A stretch of 52,223 nucleotides of DNA from Nocardia beijingensis NBRC 16342 (GCF_001612785.1 NZ_BDBC01000036.1:1-52223); one strand, 5' to 3'. Counted from the first letter of the stretch, positions 16,724-25,727 are shown. A program made the numbers and translations. Notes: generated by a model from the sequence alone, not told the origin.

Positions 16724-18276
16724 CCGGCCGCTCCGACCCCTCGTCCGCGTCCGACCACGACCCGTCCGGCCAGGGGTCTTCCGCGGCCGGACCGACTCCG
16801 ACGCCGGACGATCAGGCACCCGAGGCCGGTGAGCGGCGCGAATCCAGGCCGGCCGCTCCCGCGCTCGGAAACGCGGCGGCGGCGTTCATCGCCGCGGGCC
16901 GCGACGCCGCCCCCCGTCGCCCGAACCCGGCCATCGCCGGAGGTTCCACCGGACGAACCGCGCCGGAGACGGCGGCGGACACCCCGCCTGCGCGGGACCG
17001 TGGGGACGAAACCGCCACGAAACCACCCGCGCGGCCTGGTGAGACGATCGTCCCGGAGAGACCGGACGATCGGTCCGTCGACGCACCTGATGTCCCTTCC
17101 GCGGCTCACGATGCGGCGGAGGCACCCGGCGATGCACCCGCCCCGCTGAAGGAACCAGGCTCGACGCCCGATGTGCGGGACGCTCGCGGCTCCGCGCCGG
17201 ATGAACATGGTCTTGCGCGGGACGTGCTGGATGCACGTCGTTCTTCGCCCAGTGCGCCGGATATGCGCGGTTCTTCAGCCAGCGCGGCGGATGAGCCCGG
17301 CTCCGAACGGCTGGCGTCGGAACCAAGCGGTGGTTCCTCGCCCAATGCGGCGGATGAGCCCGGCTCCTCGCCCGGCCCGCTGGAAGCACCGGCCCTCTCG
17401 CAGAACGCGCCCGGCGCACCGGAGGCCGGAGCGGCACCGTCGCCCGAGCCGCAGGCGACCGGGTTCCGCCTGCGGCTGAGCAACTTCGAGGGCCCCTTCG
17501 ATCTGCTGCTCACCCTGATCAGCTCGCGCAAACTGGACGTCACCGAGGTGGCGCTGCACAAGGTCACCGACGAATTCATCGCCTACACCAAGGCGCTGAC
17601 CGCGAACATGGCGCGGCAGAACACCTTGCGGGCGGACAAGATCCTGGACCAGACCACGGAATTCCTGGTCGTCGCCGCCACGTTGCTGGATCTGAAGGCG
17701 GCGCGGCTGCTGCCGTCGGGGGAGATGACCGACGCGGAGGACCTGGAGCTGCTCGAGGCGCGCGACCTGCTGTTCGCGCGGCTGCTGCAATACCGCGCGT
17801 TCAAGCAGGTCGCCGAACTGCTCGGCGAGCTGGAGGCGGCCGCGCTGCGCCGCTATCCGCGCGCGGTCGGCCTGGAGGAGCGCTACGCCGGACTGCTGCC
17901 CGAGGTTAGGCTGGGTGTCGGGGCGGCCGAGTTCGCCGCGATCGCCGCGGCGGCCTTCCGGCCCCGTCCGGTACCCAAGGTCGGGCTCGACCACTTGCAC
18001 ACGCACGCGATCTCGGTGGCCGAGCAGGCGGCGCTGGTGCTGGAGCGGCTCAGACAGCGTGGTGCGGGGGCGTGGACCTCCTTCGGCGAGCTGGTCGCCG
18101 ATTGTGAGGTTCCGGTCCAGATCGTCGCCCGCTTCCTGGCGCTGCTCGAGCTGTATCGCGGCAAGACGATCGAGTTCGACCAGCCCGATCCGCTCGGTCC
18201 CTTGTCGGTGAGCTGGATCGGCGACGAGGCCGCGCAACAAGTGGACACCGTGACGATCGAGGAGGACTACGGGTGA
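16720..18276 (+). CDS. scpA: Segregation and condensation protein ScpA with long disordered N-terminal extension
   Basis: ScpA is the kleisin that bridges SMC heads with ScpB. The conserved domain runs from about residue 247 (FRLRLSNFEGPFDLLLTLIS) to the end (IGDEAAQQVDTVTIEEDYG), including the SMC-binding N-terminal helices and the C-terminal winged helix. The usual family length is 250-280 residues, but this frame gives 518 because about 245 residues of Pro/Ala/Ser/Asp low-complexity sequence precede the domain. The GTG start at 16720 overlaps the parA stop. No strong alternative start with a good ribosome binding site is obvious near the domain boundary. The extension contains short imperfect repeats such as AADEPGS. 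Confidence 0.92.
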   Translation: MTGRSDPSSASDHDPSGQGSSAAGPTPTPDDQAPEAGERRESRPAAPALGNAAAAFIAAGRDAAPRRPNPAIAGGSTGRTAPETAADTPPARDRGDETATKPPARPGETIVPERPDDRSVDAPDVPSAAHDAAEAPGDAPAPLKEPGSTPDVRDARGSAPDEHGLARDVLDARRSSPSAPDMRGSSASAADEPGSERLASEPSGGSSPNAADEPGSSPGPLEAPALSQNAPGAPEAGAAPSPEPQATGFRLRLSNFEGPFDLLLTLISSRKLDVTEVALHKVTDEFIAYTKALTANMARQNTLRADKILDQTTEFLVVAATLLDLKAARLLPSGEMTDAEDLELLEARDLLFARLLQYRAFKQVAELLGELEAAALRRYPRAVGLEERYAGLLPEVRLGVGAAEFAAIAAAAFRPRPVPKVGLDHLHTHAISVAEQAALVLERLRQRGAGAWTSFGELVADCEVPVQIVARFLALLELYRGKTIEFDQPDPLGPLSVSWIGDEAAQQVDTVTIEEDYG

Positions 18277-18309
18277 GTGAGCAGAGCGCGAGGGAGCCGA
18301 GGCGCGGTC

Positions 18310-18966
18310 ATGAGTGAGGCAGTGGTGGAACTCACCCCCGAACCGCTCGCCGACGCCGATCTCCGTTCGGCGCTCGAGGCCATGCTGCTGGTCGTCGACT
18401 CGCCCGCCCCGGCTGACCAGCTCGCGGCCGCTCTCGGCGACAGCGTCGAGCGGGTGGAACGGACCCTGCGCGAGATGTCCGCCGAACTGTCGGCGCGGTC
18501 CAGCGGGATAGATCTGCGTTTCGTCGGTGACGGCTGGCGCTTCTATACTCGCAGCGAGTACGCGCCGTATGTGGAGCGGATGCTGCTCGACGGCTCCCGA
18601 TCGAAACTGACCCGGGCGGCCTTGGAGACCCTGGCGGTGGTGGCATACCGTCAGCCGGTGACCAGGACCAGGGTCAGCGCCGTGCGCGGCGTGAACGTCG
18701 ACGGGGTGATGCGCACACTGCTGGCCAGGGGCCTGATCGCCGAGGCAGGCGTCGACCCGGAGACCAACGGAACGCTGTACCGCACCACCGAGCTGTTCCT
18801 GGAACGGATCGGACTGGCTTCGCTGAGCGATCTGCCGCCGCTGGCGCCCTTGCTTCCGGGCGTCGACCTGATCGATGAGATCAACGAGAGCCTGGAGACG
18901 GACCCCCGCTACACCAGGTCGAGGAAACCCGCCGAGGCCGACTTGGACCTCGGCACCGAAGAGTGA
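18310..18966 (+). CDS. scpB: Segregation and condensation protein ScpB
   Basis: The 218-residue protein has two winged-helix domains: LRSALEAMLLVVDSPAPADQLAAALG at the N-terminus and RAALETLAVVAYRQPVTRTRVSAVRGVNVDGVMRTLLARGLI, the signature of ScpB, in the middle. It dimerises and binds the central part of ScpA in the SMC condensin. ATG 18310 is preferred, preceded by a GAGG; a GTG at 18277 directly after the scpA stop would add eleven residues. The tail is acidic (EADLDLGTEE). Nine bases separate it from the pseudouridine synthase gene. Confidence 0.94.
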   Translation: MSEAVVELTPEPLADADLRSALEAMLLVVDSPAPADQLAAALGDSVERVERTLREMSAELSARSSGIDLRFVGDGWRFYTRSEYAPYVERMLLDGSRSKLTRAALETLAVVAYRQPVTRTRVSAVRGVNVDGVMRTLLARGLIAEAGVDPETNGTLYRTTELFLERIGLASLSDLPPLAPLLPGVDLIDEINESLETDPRYTRSRKPAEADLDLGTEE

Positions 18967-18975
18967 CAGGACATC

Positions 18976-20049
18976 ATGAATACGCCCGCTCGCCGAGATG
19001 GCACACCGGATCGTAGGAAACGCGGCGCACAGCCCGAACGCGGCGGCGCGAGCCGCGGCTCGAGTTCACGCGACGCCCGTTCGGCCCAACGGGGCATCGC
19101 CGCCCGTGGCGCCCAGCAGGGTGGTGCGGGCCGGTCGGCCCAGCGCGGATCCGCCGCCCCAAGCCCGCAGCGCCACACGGCCGCAGCGGGCAAGAAGAAG
19201 CCCAAACCGCAGCGGCAGGTCGCGCCGCCGCCGCTGCTGAGCAACGCCAAGCCCGCGCGCCATCAGAACGTGGAGCCCGCCCCCTCCGGCGGCCACACCA
19301 AGCTGCCCTGGGGTGAGGGGGAGCGGTTGCAAAAGGTGCTCGCCAAGGCGGGCGTCGCTTCGCGCCGGGCCGCGGAGGAGATGATCGCGCAGGGCCGCGT
19401 CGAGGTCGACGGCATGATCGTGCGCGAGCAGGGCCTGCGCATCGACCCGCAGCACGCGGTGGTGCGCGTCGACGGCACGCGCGTCGTGGTGCGCGAGGAA
19501 CTGGTGCACGTCGCGCTGAACAAGCCGAAGGGCTGGCAGTCGACCATGTCCGACGATCTCGGCCGCCCGTGCGTCGGCGACATCGTGGCCGAGCGGATCG
19601 CCGCGGGCCAGCGGCTGTTCCATGTCGGAAGGCTCGACGCCGACACCGAGGGCCTGCTGCTGCTCACCAACGACGGCGATCTGGCCCACCGGCTGATGCA
19701 CCCGTCCTACGAGGTCTCCAAGACCTATCTGGCGACGGTACAAGGCGAGGTCAACAATCGCGCGGTCGGCAAGCGGCTCAGAGAAGGCGTCGAGCTGGAG
19801 GACGGTCCCGCGAAGGTCGACCGCTTCCAGGTGCTCGAACTGGGGGAGGGACGTTCCCTGGTGAAGGTGGTGTTGCACGAGGGGCGCAAGCACATCGTGC
19901 GCCGCCTGCTCGACGCGGTGGGTCATCCGGTCGTCCGGCTGGTCCGCACCCATATCGGCCCGGTCGCGCTGGGCGACCAACGGCCAGGCACGCTGCGTGT
20001 GCTCGGCCGCGATGAAATCGGCAAACTCTACGAGGCGGTGTCGTTGTGA
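18976..20049 (+). CDS. rluB: RluB/RsuA-type 23S rRNA pseudouridine synthase with basic N-terminal tail
   Basis: The 357-residue protein has a basic Gln/Ala/Gly/Arg-rich tail over residues 1-115 (RGAQQGGAGRSAQRG). An S4 RNA-binding domain follows (ERLQKVLAKAGVASRRAAEEMI) and then the RsuA/RluB catalytic domain with the active-site aspartate in FHVGRLDADTEGLLLLTNDG and the conserved RKHIVRRLLDAVGHPV. It isomerises a uridine in 23S rRNA. Its place between scpB and cmk equals Rv1711. The tail is longer than in enterobacterial enzymes and likely contributes non-specific RNA binding. Confidence 0.9.
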   Translation: MNTPARRDGTPDRRKRGAQPERGGASRGSSSRDARSAQRGIAARGAQQGGAGRSAQRGSAAPSPQRHTAAAGKKKPKPQRQVAPPPLLSNAKPARHQNVEPAPSGGHTKLPWGEGERLQKVLAKAGVASRRAAEEMIAQGRVEVDGMIVREQGLRIDPQHAVVRVDGTRVVVREELVHVALNKPKGWQSTMSDDLGRPCVGDIVAERIAAGQRLFHVGRLDADTEGLLLLTNDGDLAHRLMHPSYEVSKTYLATVQGEVNNRAVGKRLREGVELEDGPAKVDRFQVLELGEGRSLVKVVLHEGRKHIVRRLLDAVGHPVVRLVRTHIGPVALGDQRPGTLRVLGRDEIGKLYEAVSL

Positions 20050-20792
20050 ACGGTGTGGAGATCCCGGTGCAGGCGCCGGCGCGGATGGCCGGTACGAGCC
20101 CACTGGTGGTCGCCATGGACGGGCCATCGGGTACCGGGAAGTCGAGCGTGTCACGGCGCCTGGCCACCCGGCTCGGCGCCCGCTACCTCGACACCGGCGC
20201 GATGTACCGGGTGGCGACGCTGCGCGTGCTGCGCGCGGGCATCGAACTGACCGACACCGCGGCCATCGCCGCCGCGGTCAAAGAGCTGCCACTGTCCATC
20301 GGCACCGACCCCAGCCGCGAGGTGATCGAGCTGGACGGCGAGGACGTGCGAGCGGAGATTCGCGGCGACGCCGTCACCAAGGCGGTCTCGGCGGTCTCGG
20401 CGGTGCCGGAGGTGCGGGAACTGCTCGTCGCCATGCAGCGCGACATCACGGCGGCCGCGGGCCGGATCGTGGTGGAGGGCCGCGACATCGGCACCGTCGT
20501 GCTGCCCGACGCGGACGCCAAGATCTATCTGACCGCTTCCGCCGAGGCCAGGGCGCACCGGCGCAATCAACAGAACATCGACGAGGGGCGCGGCGACGAC
20601 TACGCGGGCGTGCTCGCCGACGTGCAGCGCCGCGACACGCTCGACTCGACCCGCAAGGTGTCCCCGCTGCGTCCCGCCGAGGACGCGGTACCGGTCGACA
20701 CCAGCGAACTGTCCATGGACGAGGTCATCGACGAGCTGTATGGCGTGGTCGCGCAGCAGGTCGCCGTGTACGGAGCCGGAGGGGACCGATGA
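20046..20792 (+). CDS. cmk: Cytidylate kinase
   Basis: The 248-residue kinase phosphorylates CMP and dCMP. The P-loop is VVAMDGPSGTGKSSVSRRLATRLGARYLDTGAMYR. The NMP-binding region includes VEGRDIGTVVLPDADAKIYLTAS, and the lid region has EARAHRRNQQN. The C-terminal QRRDTLDSTRKVSPLRPAEDAVPVDTS completes the family signature. GTG 20046 overlaps the rluB stop by four bases, and the stop overlaps the der start (ATGA at 20789-20792), so rluB, cmk and der are translationally coupled. Confidence 0.96.
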   Translation: MNGVEIPVQAPARMAGTSPLVVAMDGPSGTGKSSVSRRLATRLGARYLDTGAMYRVATLRVLRAGIELTDTAAIAAAVKELPLSIGTDPSREVIELDGEDVRAEIRGDAVTKAVSAVSAVPEVRELLVAMQRDITAAAGRIVVEGRDIGTVVLPDADAKIYLTASAEARAHRRNQQNIDEGRGDDYAGVLADVQRRDTLDSTRKVSPLRPAEDAVPVDTSELSMDEVIDELYGVVAQQVAVYGAGGDR

Positions 20793-22207
20793 ACGGGGAC
20801 GTGCTGGCGGGCGACGGCGTCTGGAGCGACGAAGCCGACTGGGAACTGACCGACCTCGAGGGCGAGTTCGAGGACTCAGCGCACGTCGCGATGCCGACGC
20901 TGGCCGTGGTCGGCCGCCCGAACGTGGGCAAGTCGACGCTGGTGAACCGCATTCTCGGCCGCCGCGAGGCGGTCGTGGAGGACATCCCGGGAGTGACCCG
21001 CGACCGCGTGTCCTACGAGGCGAACTGGGCCGGTCGCCGGTTCCTGGTGCAGGACACCGGCGGCTGGGAGCCCGACGCGAAGGGGTTGCAGCAATCGGTG
21101 GCCCGCCAGGCCGAGTTGGCCATGCAGACCGCCGACGCGATCCTGCTCGTGGTCGACGCCGTGGTGGGCGCCACCGCCACCGACGAGGCGGCGGTGAAGA
21201 AGCTGCGCCGCTCCTCGGTGCCGGTGATCCTGGTCGCCAACAAGGTCGACGACCAGCGGGTGGAAGCGGAAGCGGCGGCGCTGTGGTCGCTGGGACTCGG
21301 CGAGCCACGCATGGTCAGCGCCGCGCACGGCCGCGGCACCGGTGACCTGCTCGACGACGTGCTCGCGGTGCTCCCGGAGACCCCGCGCGAAGGGACCGGC
21401 GGCGTCGGTCCGCGTCGGGTGGCGCTGGTCGGCAAGCCCAATGTCGGCAAGTCCAGCCTGCTCAACAAGCTGGCCAACGACGAGCGCTCCGTGGTGCACG
21501 ATGTCGCGGGAACCACGGTCGATCCGGTCGACTCCCTCGTCGAACTGGGCGGCAAGGTCTGGAAGTTCATCGACACCGCCGGGTTGCGCCGCAAGGTGGC
21601 CAATGCCAGCGGCACCGAGTTCTACGCCTCGCTGCGCACCAAGTCCGCGCTGGAGGCGTCGGAGGTGGCGATCATGCTGATCGACGCCTCGCAGCCGATC
21701 ACCGAACAGGACCTGCGGGTGATCAGCATGGTCGCCGATTCCGGGCGGGCGCTGGTGCTGGCGTTCAACAAGTGGGACCTGGTCGACGAGGACCGGCGCC
21801 TGCAACTGGAACGCGAGGTCGACCGCGAGCTGGTCCGGGTGCCGTGGGCGCAGCGGGTGAACATCTCCGCCCACACCGGGCGCGCGGTGCAGAAGCTGGT
21901 GCCCGCCATGGAGACCGCGCTGGAATCCTGGGACAAGCGCATCCCGACGGGCAGGCTCAACACCTGGCTGAAGGACGTGATCGCCGCGACGCCGCCGCCG
22001 ATGCGTGGCGGCAGGTTGCCCCGCGTGCTGTTCGCCACCCAGGCGACCACACGACCGCCCACGTTCGTGCTGTTCACCACCGGCTTCCTGGAGGCGGGCT
22101 ACCGGCGTTTCCTGGAGCGCAGGTTGCGCGAGGAATTCGGTTTCGACGGCTCGCCGGTGCGGATCTCGGTGCGGGTGCGGGAGAAGCGGGACCGCTCGAA
22201 GAAATAG
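20789..22207 (+). CDS. der: Ribosome biogenesis GTPase Der (EngA)
   Basis: The 472-residue protein carries two tandem GTPase domains. G1 motifs are GRPNVGKSTLVNRI (first) and GKPNVGKSSLLNKL (second); G3 motifs are DTGGW and DTAGLRRK; G4 motifs are NKVD and NKWD. A C-terminal KH-like domain follows (GRLNTWLKDVIAATPPP ... RISVRVREKRDRSKK). Der assembles the 50S subunit. Residues 1-33 are an acidic variable leader. The frame is open far upstream through cmk, but ATG 20789 overlapping the cmk stop is the natural start. It closes the conserved block that began at the TPR gene. Confidence 0.97.
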   Translation: MNGDVLAGDGVWSDEADWELTDLEGEFEDSAHVAMPTLAVVGRPNVGKSTLVNRILGRREAVVEDIPGVTRDRVSYEANWAGRRFLVQDTGGWEPDAKGLQQSVARQAELAMQTADAILLVVDAVVGATATDEAAVKKLRRSSVPVILVANKVDDQRVEAEAAALWSLGLGEPRMVSAAHGRGTGDLLDDVLAVLPETPREGTGGVGPRRVALVGKPNVGKSSLLNKLANDERSVVHDVAGTTVDPVDSLVELGGKVWKFIDTAGLRRKVANASGTEFYASLRTKSALEASEVAIMLIDASQPITEQDLRVISMVADSGRALVLAFNKWDLVDEDRRLQLEREVDRELVRVPWAQRVNISAHTGRAVQKLVPAMETALESWDKRIPTGRLNTWLKDVIAATPPPMRGGRLPRVLFATQATTRPPTFVLFTTGFLEAGYRRFLERRLREEFGFDGSPVRISVRVREKRDRSKK

Positions 22208-22216
22208 GCGACGGCG

Positions 22217-22244
22217 GCGAGGCCGGGGCATATCCCGGCCTCGC
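22217..22244 (+). terminator. Strong terminator hairpin after der
   Basis: GCGAGGCCGGG (22217-22227) and CCCGGCCTCGC (22234-22244) form a perfect 11-bp stem with a 6-base loop, ten bases after the der stop. It ends the conserved housekeeping block. Confidence 0.85.
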
Positions 22245-22381
22245 AAGCTAACTATTGGCTCGTAACTCTTCTTCACCGATAATTCGGACAAAAAGCCTAG
22301 TCGAGGCCGTAACTTCTCGTATACGTGACGATATGGCCAGTCCTCTTCGCAACCACGGCAAACACCTGGCATCATCCGGGC

Positions 22382-23140
22382 ATGGTCATTCCCAGCGTCC
22401 TGCCGGAACCACCGGCCGTCCTGACTCCGTTCGAGACGGGATGGCCCGTGCGCCTCGCCGACACCGATCGTGACCAGCGTCTGCGCCTGGACGGTGTCGC
22501 CCGCTACCTGCAGGATGTCGGCTACGACCACCTCGACGTCCTGGAGGACGGCGATATCCATCGCCTCTGGGTGATCCGCAGGACGGTGATCGACGCGCTC
22601 AAACCGCTCGGCTTCGGCGAGCGGGCGACGTTGCGGCGGTGGCCGTCGGCGACGTCCACCCGCTGGTGCACGATGCGGGTCCAGATCGGCGGCAGTGCGG
22701 GCGGGCTGGTGGAGACCGAGAGTTTCCTGATCCATTTCGGCACCGAATCCGGGGTGCCGACCCGGATGAGCGACCGGTTCCTCGCGCCCATGCTGGCCTG
22801 CACGACCGAGCACCGGCTGCGCTGGAAAGCCGAACTCACCGATCCCATGCCCGCGGCGGGCGAGCCCGGCGTGCAGGTGCGGCCATTCCCGCTCCGGGCC
22901 ACCGACATCGACCTGCTCGACCATATGAACAACGCGGTCTACCTCACCGCGCTCGAAGAAGTACTCGCCGATCACGCCGAATTGAAATCGGGCCCGCACC
23001 GCGTGGTGGTCGAGTACGGGAAACCGGTGCGGTCGGGTGAGGACGTCGAACTGGTCGCCCGCCGCACCGACGCGAGCTTGGACGTGTGGTTCGCCGTCGG
23101 CGCGGACTGCCGGGCCGTCGCCCGGGTCACCTCACGCTAA
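22382..23140 (+). CDS. Acyl-ACP thioesterase-like hotdog protein
   Basis: ATG 22382 gives 252 residues; an in-frame ATG 57 bases earlier has no better signal, and neither has a clear ribosome binding site. Two hotdog halves are visible: VRLADTDRDQRLRLDGVARYLQDVGYDHLDVLEDGDIHRLWVIRRT, and the second half RATDIDLLDHMNNAVYLTALEEVL, whose D-x-HxN pattern is the catalytic signature of FatA/FatB-type and related thioesterases. It probably releases fatty acids from an acyl carrier or CoA. It stands alone after the der terminator and converges with the mannitol dehydrogenase gene, sharing stop-codon bases with it. Confidence 0.85.
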   Translation: MVIPSVLPEPPAVLTPFETGWPVRLADTDRDQRLRLDGVARYLQDVGYDHLDVLEDGDIHRLWVIRRTVIDALKPLGFGERATLRRWPSATSTRWCTMRVQIGGSAGGLVETESFLIHFGTESGVPTRMSDRFLAPMLACTTEHRLRWKAELTDPMPAAGEPGVQVRPFPLRATDIDLLDHMNNAVYLTALEEVLADHAELKSGPHRVVVEYGKPVRSGEDVELVARRTDASLDVWFAVGADCRAVARVTSR

Positions 23141-24624
23141 CCGGCCAACTGTTCGACGGTGGCGCGCGCTCCCCGGCTGCGCAGGCTGTCCAGAGCCGCC
23201 AGATAGGCGGTCACGAACCGAGGATGGTCGATCAGGTCGCCGAACAGCGAGCGCTCGCCGAGGAACGCGGTCGGCTGCTCCCGTTGCCGCCGGGCCAAGG
23301 GAACCAGCCGGTCGCGGAGCCGGTCCACGACCTCGATCGGTTGCCCCTGCTCGTCGACGCCCTCGGCATAGCGGGCCCAGCTCGCGACCACCGCCGCCGC
23401 GCAGTCGATCGGGCCGCCGGTGGCCAGCTGCGCCCGCGCCACCGGTAGCAGCCACTTCGGTATCCGGTCGGAGGATTCCGCGCACAACCGGGCGATGGTG
23501 TCGCCGATCGCGGGGTTGGCGAACCGGTCGAGCAGCGTCCGCTTGTAGTCGTCCAGGTCGACGCCGGGTACCGCGCGCAGCGTCGGCGTCGCCTCGGCGT
23601 CCATGTAGCGCGTCAGGAAGCGCCGGAAGGCCGGATCCTGGGCGGCTTCGTGCACCAGCCGGTAGCCGCTCAGGTAGCCGAAGTAGCACAGCGCCTGATG
23701 GCTCGCGTTCAGCAACCGCAGTTTCATCAGTTCGTACGGGGTGACGTCGGCGACGATCTGCACGCCGACCTCCTCGAAGGCCGGACGCCCCAGTGAGAAG
23801 GAATCCTCCAGCACCCACTGTGCGAACGGTTCGGTCACCACCGGCCAGCGGTCGGTGAGCCCGTAGCGCCGCTCGATCTCGCCGGTCGCCCCCGGCGGGG
23901 TCACCGGGGTGATCCGGTCCACCATCGAATTGGGGAAGCGCACCTCATCCGCCACCCAGGCCCCGAGCCCGGGATCGCGCAGCGCGGCGAACGCGCCGAA
24001 CATCCGGCGCGCGACGTTCCCGTTGCCCTCGATGTTGTCGCAGGACAGCACGGTGAACGGCGCGATGCCGCGGGATCGGCGGCGGGTCAGCGCTTCGGTG
24101 ATGAGGCCGAAGACGGTGCGGGGCGGCGCGTTCCCGGCCAGGTCGGCGCGGATTCCGGGGTCGTCAGGGTCGAATTCCCCGGTAGCGGCGTCGATGTGGT
24201 AGCCGCCTTCGGTGATGGTCAGCGAGACGATGCGGGTGGCCGGATCGGCGAGCTTCGCCACGACGGCCTCGGGATCGTCCGGCGCGTACCGGTATTCGAC
24301 CAGCGAGCCGATCGTCCGGGTGGTCCACGTGCCGTCCGGCGCGACCGTCGACAGCGTGTACAAGCCGTCCTGCGCCCGCAGCACGTCGCGCATGCGGCGA
24401 TCGCCGGGCAGTACGCCGACTCCGCAGATGCCCCATTCGTGGCCGCGGCCGCGTTCGAGCAAGCGGTCCACGTACATCGCCTGGTGGGCTCGATGGAATC
24501 CGCCGACACCGAAATGCACGATGCCCGTGGTGATCCGCGACCGGTCGTAGCCCGGTGTCGAGACGCGATCGGCGAAGCAGGCCATCGTCGCCGCGCGCAA
24601 GGGCGTGGCCGTCGGTTCCCGCAT
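23137..24624 (-). CDS. Mannitol dehydrogenase family protein (polyol:NAD oxidoreductase)
   Basis: The 495-residue protein is a long-chain polyol dehydrogenase. The N-terminal Rossmann domain begins GIVHFGVGGFHRAHQAMYVD. The catalytic block MKLRLLNASHQALCYFGYLSGY holds the Lys, Asn and His expected for mannitol 2-dehydrogenase, and SCDNIEGNGNVARRM is another family signature. It likely interconverts mannitol (or arabinitol/sorbitol) and the corresponding ketose with NAD. No sugar transporter or kinase lies beside it here. The last codon and stop overlap the thioesterase gene by four bases, tail to tail. Confidence 0.9.
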   Translation of the reverse strand: MREPTATPLRAATMACFADRVSTPGYDRSRITTGIVHFGVGGFHRAHQAMYVDRLLERGRGHEWGICGVGVLPGDRRMRDVLRAQDGLYTLSTVAPDGTWTTRTIGSLVEYRYAPDDPEAVVAKLADPATRIVSLTITEGGYHIDAATGEFDPDDPGIRADLAGNAPPRTVFGLITEALTRRRSRGIAPFTVLSCDNIEGNGNVARRMFGAFAALRDPGLGAWVADEVRFPNSMVDRITPVTPPGATGEIERRYGLTDRWPVVTEPFAQWVLEDSFSLGRPAFEEVGVQIVADVTPYELMKLRLLNASHQALCYFGYLSGYRLVHEAAQDPAFRRFLTRYMDAEATPTLRAVPGVDLDDYKRTLLDRFANPAIGDTIARLCAESSDRIPKWLLPVARAQLATGGPIDCAAAVVASWARYAEGVDEQGQPIEVVDRLRDRLVPLARRQREQPTAFLGERSLFGDLIDHPRFVTAYLAALDSLRSRGARATVEQLAG

Positions 24625-24742
24625 CCCGCACCTCCAGTGTCGTGTGGATCACACCCTAGTGCGGCGGTGGTCGGTCGCCGGTCGGCTCGGCGGCGGCGAT
24701 TCCCGGCTCACCCCGTTTCCGCCGGTGGCGTCGGTCACCGGA

Positions 24743-24766
24743 GGTTTATCGCCGTGGAGCTGGGTA
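24743..24766 (+). promoter_or_regulatory. SigF/SigB-type stress promoter upstream of dps
   Basis: GGTTT at 24743-24747 and GGGTA at 24762-24766 are separated by 14 bases. This matches the consensus of actinobacterial SigF-family promoters (GGTTT or GNNT, 14-16 bases, GGGTA). Transcription would start near 24773, about 35 bases before the dps start codon. The same operon encodes a SigF-family sigma factor. Confidence 0.75.
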
Positions 24767-24807
24767 GACCGTCCGTGACCGGATCGACGGCAGAAAGGCT
24801 GAATGCG

Positions 24808-25287
24808 ATGTCTCAACCCATCACCAGTACGCTGGATCAGGAGCAGCAGCGCATCGCGGGCGAAACGCTCCAGGGGACCGTGGTCGACCTGATCGACCTG
24901 TCGCTGATCGCGAAGCAGGCGCACTGGAACGTGGTCGGCTCCAACTTCCGCTCGGTGCACCTGGCGCTGGACGAATTGGTGACCGTGGCACGGGACTTCA
25001 CCGACTCCGCCGCGGAACGCGCCACCGCCGTCGGCGTGAGCCCGGACGGGCGGGCCGCGAGCGTGGCCAAGAGTTCCGGCGCGATCGGCATCGGCGAGGG
25101 CTGGCAGCAGGACACCGACATCATCGACGCGATCGTCGGCAACCTCGCCGCCGTCATCAAGCGGCTGCGTGAGCGCATCGCGGCGACCGAGAAGGCCGAT
25201 CCGGTGACCCAAGATCTGTTCATCGCGATCGCGGCGCGGCTGGAGCAGCTGCACTGGATGTGGCAAGCGCAGCTCGCCACGGCCTGA
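24808..25287 (+). CDS. dps: Dps-family ferritin-like DNA protection protein
   Basis: The 159-residue protein starts at ATG 24808 after AGAAAGG. The Dps ferroxidase signature is present: LSLIAKQAHWNVVGSNFRSVHLALDELVTVARDFTDSAAERATAVG supplies the His, Asp and Glu ligands shared between subunits, and the C-terminal RLEQLHWMWQAQL helix is conserved. Dps dodecamers oxidise and store iron and shield DNA in stress. The stop (TGATG) overlaps the start of the rsbW-like gene, so dps, rsbW and sigF form one transcript from the SigF-type promoter. Confidence 0.93.
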   Translation: MSQPITSTLDQEQQRIAGETLQGTVVDLIDLSLIAKQAHWNVVGSNFRSVHLALDELVTVARDFTDSAAERATAVGVSPDGRAASVAKSSGAIGIGEGWQQDTDIIDAIVGNLAAVIKRLRERIAATEKADPVTQDLFIAIAARLEQLHWMWQAQLATA

Positions 25288-25727
25288 TGCGGGTGATCAC
25301 GTGCGCGTTCGGCGCGCCTGCCACCGAGACCGCAACGGTCGCGGTGCGAATCCCCGCCGACGCGCGACAGCTCGCCTTGATCCGCGCGATGACCGACACC
25401 GTGTGCCTGGTCGCCGAACTGCCCCTCGACGCGGCGTCGGACATCCGCTTGGCGATCAACGAGGCGGCCACGATGCTGCTGGCGGACGCCAGGCCCGGCT
25501 CGATGCTCGGCTGCGCGTTCACCCACGGCGCGGGCCGGATGAGCGTGCGCGTCGATGCCGTGGCCGCGGTCGGCGACGACGTGAACGGCGATCCGCTGAG
25601 CTGGGAATTGGTCCGCCTGCTCACCCGTTCCCTCTCGATTTCTCGTGACCCTTTTGATTCCGAACTCGGCGGGTACCCGACCGTTATCGAATTCAGTTGG
25701 GAACGAGGACCATTTGATGACACGTGA
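25287..25727 (+). CDS. rsbW: RsbW/UsfX-like anti-sigma factor (HATPase fold)
   Basis: The 146-residue protein begins at ATG 25287, sharing one base with the dps stop. The ATP-binding N-box is DIRLAINEAATMLL. The following G-box region is weakly conserved, as in mycobacterial UsfX, and the C-terminus ends in a strand GGYPTVIEFSW. Anti-sigma factors of this type hold the SigF-family factor until released by an anti-anti-sigma protein. The gene overlaps the sigma factor gene by 11 bases, the same pair arrangement as usfX-sigF. No anti-anti-sigma gene is within the window. Confidence 0.85.
   Translation: MRVITCAFGAPATETATVAVRIPADARQLALIRAMTDTVCLVAELPLDAASDIRLAINEAATMLLADARPGSMLGCAFTHGAGRMSVRVDAVAAVGDDVNGDPLSWELVRLLTRSLSISRDPFDSELGGYPTVIEFSWERGPFDDT

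Noticed and set aside
22245..22381. Search for a tRNA gene in the lower-GC gap after der
   Set aside because: No cloverleaf arms or CCA-proximal acceptor pairing could be found.
20876..22999. Very long open frame on the minus strand across der and the thioesterase gene
   Set aside because: It lies antisense to two clear genes, has no family motifs and is His/Arg/Gln-rich, as expected of the antisense frame of GC-rich genes.
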